A DNA stretch of 7,216 bases from Chloroflexota bacterium (lineage in GTDB: Bacteria > Chloroflexota > UBA6077 > JADZDV01). The notes beneath the pieces were generated by a model that searched no databases, was not told where the DNA came from, and was given only the letters and a program-made list of their open reading frames with translations. The DNA is taken from NCBI GenBank assembly GCA_020850915.1, contig JADZDV010000452.1, positions 1 to 7,216 of the forward strand, written 5' to 3'. This document shows positions 5,003 through 7,216 of the stretch, piece by piece. A program made the position numbers and the translations under genes. Positions within the stretch are counted from its first letter, which is position 1; the number at the start of each line of letters is the position of its first letter.

Positions 5003-6196
5003 TTAGAAGCCCTCCTTGATCCAGCGCAGCACGCGCAGGCGATGGATCTGGTTCGTGCCGTCCAGGTGAAAGACCGTCGAGGCGTCGCGTAGGTAGCGCT
5101 CGACCGGCAAGTCCTTCATGATGCCCGAGCCGCCGTGGATCTCCAGCGCCAGGCGGGCGACGTCGAACGCGGTTTCGGAGCCGACAATCTTGGCCATGCT
5201 GGGCAGGCGCGGGTCGAACTGCTCCGCGTAGTCGGCCGACCATGCCGCCTTCCAGATGAGCGCTCGCCCCATCTCGATGCGCGTCGCCATGTCCGCGAGC
5301 ATCATGCCAACCGCCTGGTGATCGATGATGGCCTTGCCGCCCTGCACCCGGTCGCGCGCGTAGCGCACAGCCGCTTCGTAGGCGGCGCGCCCGATCCCCA
5401 GGACGAGCGCGCCAGATTCGGAGCCGGCGGAGCGCTGGAAGTGGCGGCGTATCGTCAGGAGCTGGCCCTCCCCGAGCAGCACGTCCTCCGCTGGCACTTC
5501 GCAGCCCTCCAGGATCAGGTCGGCGTTGGTCATCAGGACCTGGCCCATCTTGTCCCAGATCTTGCCGACGCGGAAGCCCGGCGTCCCGCGGCGGACGAGA
5601 AAGCCGGTCAGCGCTCCCTCGGACAGCCGCTTGCTCCGATCGGTCCGGGCCTGGACCATGTAGAGGGCGGCGTCCGAGCCGAGCGTGATCATCTGCTTCG
5701 TGCCGTTCAGGACGTAGCTAGTCCCGCGGCGCTCGGCAAAGGTTCGAATGCCGCCATCGGGCTCGTCGTAGGGCAGGATGTTGTCAGAGCCGCTCTGCGG
5801 CTCTGAGCCGGCCATGGCCACCAGCCCACGATGATCGGCGACGACTGGAGCCAGCAGGCGCTCGCGCTGATCCGGCGTGGCGAATTCGTACAGCAGGCAG
5901 AGCAGTCGCGACGTCTGGTCGAAGATGCTCGCCACGCTGAGGTCAGCCACGGCCAGCTCCTCGTCCACGATGCACTGGCCGAGTGTGTCGGCGCCAAACC
6001 CACCGTACTGCTGGGGCACGCGCAGCGTGCGCAGCCCCAGCCGCGATCCCTGCTCCACGATGTCGATCGGCAGGCGCTCGCGTGGGTCCGGAATCTGCTC
6101 CCGCTCCCGGACGATTGGCTTCACGACTCGCTCCGCGAAATCGCGCGCCAGCTCCTGAAGCGCACGATGCTCATCCGAAAGGGTGAAGTCGATCAT
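5003..6196 (-). CDS. Acyl-CoA dehydrogenase family protein with Asp at the usual catalytic Glu position
   Basis: 397 aa from ATG 6196, chosen over an upstream ATG at 6223 because GGGAGG (6207-6202) lies 5 nt before it and the N-terminus MIDFTLSDEHRAL matches the family start. Domain order is normal: helical N-domain (1-125), beta domain with SEPQSGSD (131-138, the xEPxAGSD FAD/substrate motif) and NGTKQMIT (164-171), then helical C-domain with YARDRVQGGKAI (279-290; the usual FG is GG here) and GGSGIMKDLPVERYLRDA (355-372). Family role: FAD-linked alpha,beta-dehydrogenation of acyl-CoA, passing electrons to ETF. The motif that is usually YEGT reads LDGT, with Asp379 in place of the catalytic Glu; an isovaleryl-type alternative Glu is not evident at its aligned place (Ala262, though Glu260 is near). 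Substrate unknown; it converges on the E1 pair with a 17-nt gap, suggesting but not proving a branched-chain acyl-CoA. Confidence 0.93.
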   Translation of the reverse strand: MIDFTLSDEHRALQELARDFAERVVKPIVREREQIPDPRERLPIDIVEQGSRLGLRTLRVPQQYGGFGADTLGQCIVDEELAVADLSVASIFDQTSRLLCLLYEFATPDQRERLLAPVVADHRGLVAMAGSEPQSGSDNILPYDEPDGGIRTFAERRGTSYVLNGTKQMITLGSDAALYMVQARTDRSKRLSEGALTGFLVRRGTPGFRVGKIWDKMGQVLMTNADLILEGCEVPAEDVLLGEGQLLTIRRHFQRSAGSESGALVLGIGRAAYEAAVRYARDRVQGGKAIIDHQAVGMMLADMATRIEMGRALIWKAAWSADYAEQFDPRLPSMAKIVGSETAFDVARLALEIHGGSGIMKDLPVERYLRDASTVFHLDGTNQIHRLRVLRWIKEGF

Positions 6197-6390
6197 GGTC
6201 GCCTCCCACGCTCGTGTGGACATCTCTGGACTGGCGGCATGGCGGACCGAACGGCAGACCAGTAGGGGAGTGGCTCGTCGCCATTGTACCGTGCTCGACG
6301 CGGCAGCCCGTTTGCGCGAGACCGTTCACCGCTCGCCCGGAGCGATCTGTTACGCTAACGGCGGGCGCGACCATGGTAGGGGGGCGGTAG
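6197..6390. other. Divergent intergenic region between acyl-CoA dehydrogenase and DUF6941-like gene
   Basis: This 194-bp region must hold promoters for both directions. Visible features are the Shine-Dalgarno for the - strand gene (6202-6207), a TACAAT on the - strand (6288-6283), a small dyad CGCTC/GAGCG (6330-6334 with 6340-6344), and a G-rich ribosome-binding stretch (6378-6387) before the GTG at 6391. I see no clear + strand promoter pair and no stable RNA. Confidence 0.6.
6283..6288 (-). promoter_or_regulatory. Possible -10 box (TACAAT) for the acyl-CoA dehydrogenase gene
   Basis: TACAAT on the - strand differs from TATAAT at one base and would give a leader of about 80 nt before the ATG at 6196. 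There is no recognisable -35 at 16-19 bp, so this is weak support only. Confidence 0.25.
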
Positions 6391-6828
6391 GTGCAGGTTG
6401 AGTGGCTGCTGCTGGCGGACTCGGCGCAGCTCGTCGGCGGAAAGCTGTACCTGCTGGGCGGCGGCTGGGACGTGCTCACGGTGAACACCAGTTTCCCGCT
6501 GCGCCAGCGCTGTGCCATCGTGGCCGCCTTTCGGGTTCCCTGGAACGAGACCAACGTAAGACACGGCGTCCAGCTCGAGGTGGCCGACGAGGATGGCCAG
6601 ACCTTGCTCACTGCCGCCGGGGCGGTCGAGCTCGGGCGACCGCCGGGGATTCCGCTTGGTCAGGAGCAGCGGGCACAGGTCGTCGCCGAGCTGGAGCTGT
6701 CGTTCGAGAGGCCGGGAACCTACGTCGTTGTGGCGCGGATAGAGGGCGAGGAGCACCGCAGGGTGCCGTTCCGCGTGGTTCCTGGGCCGCTGCTGCTGGC
6801 CCAGCAACAGCGGCATGGCGAGCCCTGA
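6391..6828 (+). CDS. DUF6941-like small protein of unknown function
   Basis: 145 aa from GTG 6391, with a G-rich ribosome-binding stretch (6378-6387) just upstream. The N-terminal pattern VEWLLLADSAQLVGGKLYLLGGGWD (3-27) matches, from memory, the DUF6941 family found in Chloroflexi and Actinobacteria, which begins with a ...ADxAxxxxGKLxxxGxxxD signature. The rest alternates short hydrophobic strands (for example CAIVAAFRVPW, GVQLEVADEDG, AQVVAELELSFERPGTYVVVARIEG) and looks like an immunoglobulin-like beta sandwich. There is no signal peptide or membrane segment, so it is probably cytoplasmic, and no catalytic motif is visible. A membrane protein gene follows after 27 nt, so the two are likely cotranscribed. 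Function is unknown; the family name is likely but unchecked. Confidence 0.75.
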   Translation: MQVEWLLLADSAQLVGGKLYLLGGGWDVLTVNTSFPLRQRCAIVAAFRVPWNETNVRHGVQLEVADEDGQTLLTAAGAVELGRPPGIPLGQEQRAQVVAELELSFERPGTYVVVARIEGEEHRRVPFRVVPGPLLLAQQQRHGEP

Positions 6829-6855
6829 GCCGGGCTGAGCCGGTTGGAGCCAGCC

Positions 6856-7216
6856 ATGGCGGGCCTGCTGGAGCGCTTGAAGCAGCGTGTCGAGCAGAGC
6901 GCGCTCGGACGGTTCGCTCGAAAGTACGCCGTCGACCGGGGGGACGACCAGGCGGCATTGATCGCCTTCCACGCCCTGTTCTCGATCTTTCCCCTGCTCG
7001 CGGGGCTTCTGGCCATCATCGGCCTGGTCCTGCAGGACCAGGCCACGTTCGACCGGGCCGTGAGCGCGACCGTGCAGGTCTTCCCGTCACAGCTTTCGAC
7101 CGCTGTCAGCTTCATTCGTGAGACACGGGAGCTGAGCGGCCTGCTCGGCGTGCTGAGCCTCATCGGCCTGTTTTGGAGCGGTGCCAACGTCTTCGGCACG
7201 ATGGAGCACGCCTTCA
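6856..7216 (+). CDS. YihY/BrkB (UPF0761) family membrane protein, N-terminal part, cut by window end
   Basis: 120 codons are visible with no stop before the edge. The ATG at 6856 has GGAG (6846-6849) 6 nt upstream. Residues 31-58 (DQAALIAFHALFSIFPLLAGLLAIIGLV) match the family's first membrane helix, whose usual form is AAALAFYxLFSLFPLLL; a second helix, SGLLGVLSLIGLFWSGANVFGTMEHAF (94-120), matches the GLLGLLxWSASNxFxxLExAFN block. The family was once mis-called ribonuclease BN; its members are polytopic inner-membrane proteins of uncertain role. A full protein is usually about 280-330 residues, so more than half lies outside the window. It probably shares a transcript with the preceding small gene. 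Confidence 0.9.
   Translation, partial: MAGLLERLKQRVEQSALGRFARKYAVDRGDDQAALIAFHALFSIFPLLAGLLAIIGLVLQDQATFDRAVSATVQVFPSQLSTAVSFIRETRELSGLLGVLSLIGLFWSGANVFGTMEHAF

Noticed and set aside
5135..5806. A 223-codon + strand ORF
   Set aside because: It is antisense to the acyl-CoA dehydrogenase, whose motifs are clear, and it has no family motif or ribosome-binding site.
6197..6223. An upstream start for the acyl-CoA dehydrogenase adding nine residues
   Set aside because: The extra residues do not match the family start, and the best Shine-Dalgarno (GGGAGG) lies inside this stretch, serving the ATG at 6196.
6402..7121. A 239-codon + strand ORF
   Set aside because: It is out of frame with both the DUF6941-like and YihY genes it overlaps; its Gly/Arg/Ala-rich composition marks it as a shadow.

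Overview
The window is high-GC, densely coded bacterial DNA with several GTG starts, good Shine-Dalgarno sequences and short gaps between genes. The gene mix suggests a member of the Chloroflexota, possibly Thermomicrobia or Sphaerobacter-like: a stand-alone cobalamin-type methionine synthase activation domain beside a stand-alone homocysteine methyltransferase, a 2-oxo acid dehydrogenase E1 pair beside an acyl-CoA dehydrogenase, a DUF6941-like protein and a YihY protein. No rRNA or phylogenetic marker is present, so this is inference. I see no tRNA, rRNA, CRISPR array, insertion sequence or phage gene.

Layout. (1) 21-1704, + strand: two adjacent genes of a split cobalamin-dependent methyl-transfer module. 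They are a MetH-activation-domain-like protein with an odd acidic repeat tail and a homocysteine S-methyltransferase (MetH N-terminal domain type). The corrinoid and pterin-binding partners are not in the window and may lie to the left. (2) 1705-1963: the most structured non-coding stretch. It holds two copies of a 26-bp element carrying a dyad, a perfect TATAAT box and a 9-bp perfect-stem hairpin, ahead of (3) 1964-2818, a probable lipoprotein of unknown function with a Gly/Ser-rich repeated tail. (4) 2944-4985: E1 alpha and E1 beta of a branched-chain 2-oxo acid dehydrogenase-type complex, translationally coupled (TGATG overlap), with no E2 or E3 gene alongside. (5) 5003-6196, - strand: an acyl-CoA dehydrogenase converging on the E1 pair, with Asp at the usual catalytic Glu position. 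(6) 6197-6390: a divergent intergenic region. (7) 6391 to the right edge, + strand: a DUF6941-like small protein followed by the start of a YihY/BrkB-family membrane protein cut by the window end.

Working together: genes 1-2 probably act in methionine synthesis or another corrinoid methyl transfer. The E1 pair and the acyl-CoA dehydrogenase would fit successive steps of branched-chain amino acid (2-oxo acid to acyl-CoA to enoyl-CoA) breakdown, although they lie on opposite strands and so are not one operon. The rest look unrelated. Most of the window is ordinary metabolism. The parts most worth a second look are the duplicated element and leader at 1710-1963, the repeat-tailed activation-domain protein, and the Glu-to-Asp change in the acyl-CoA dehydrogenase.
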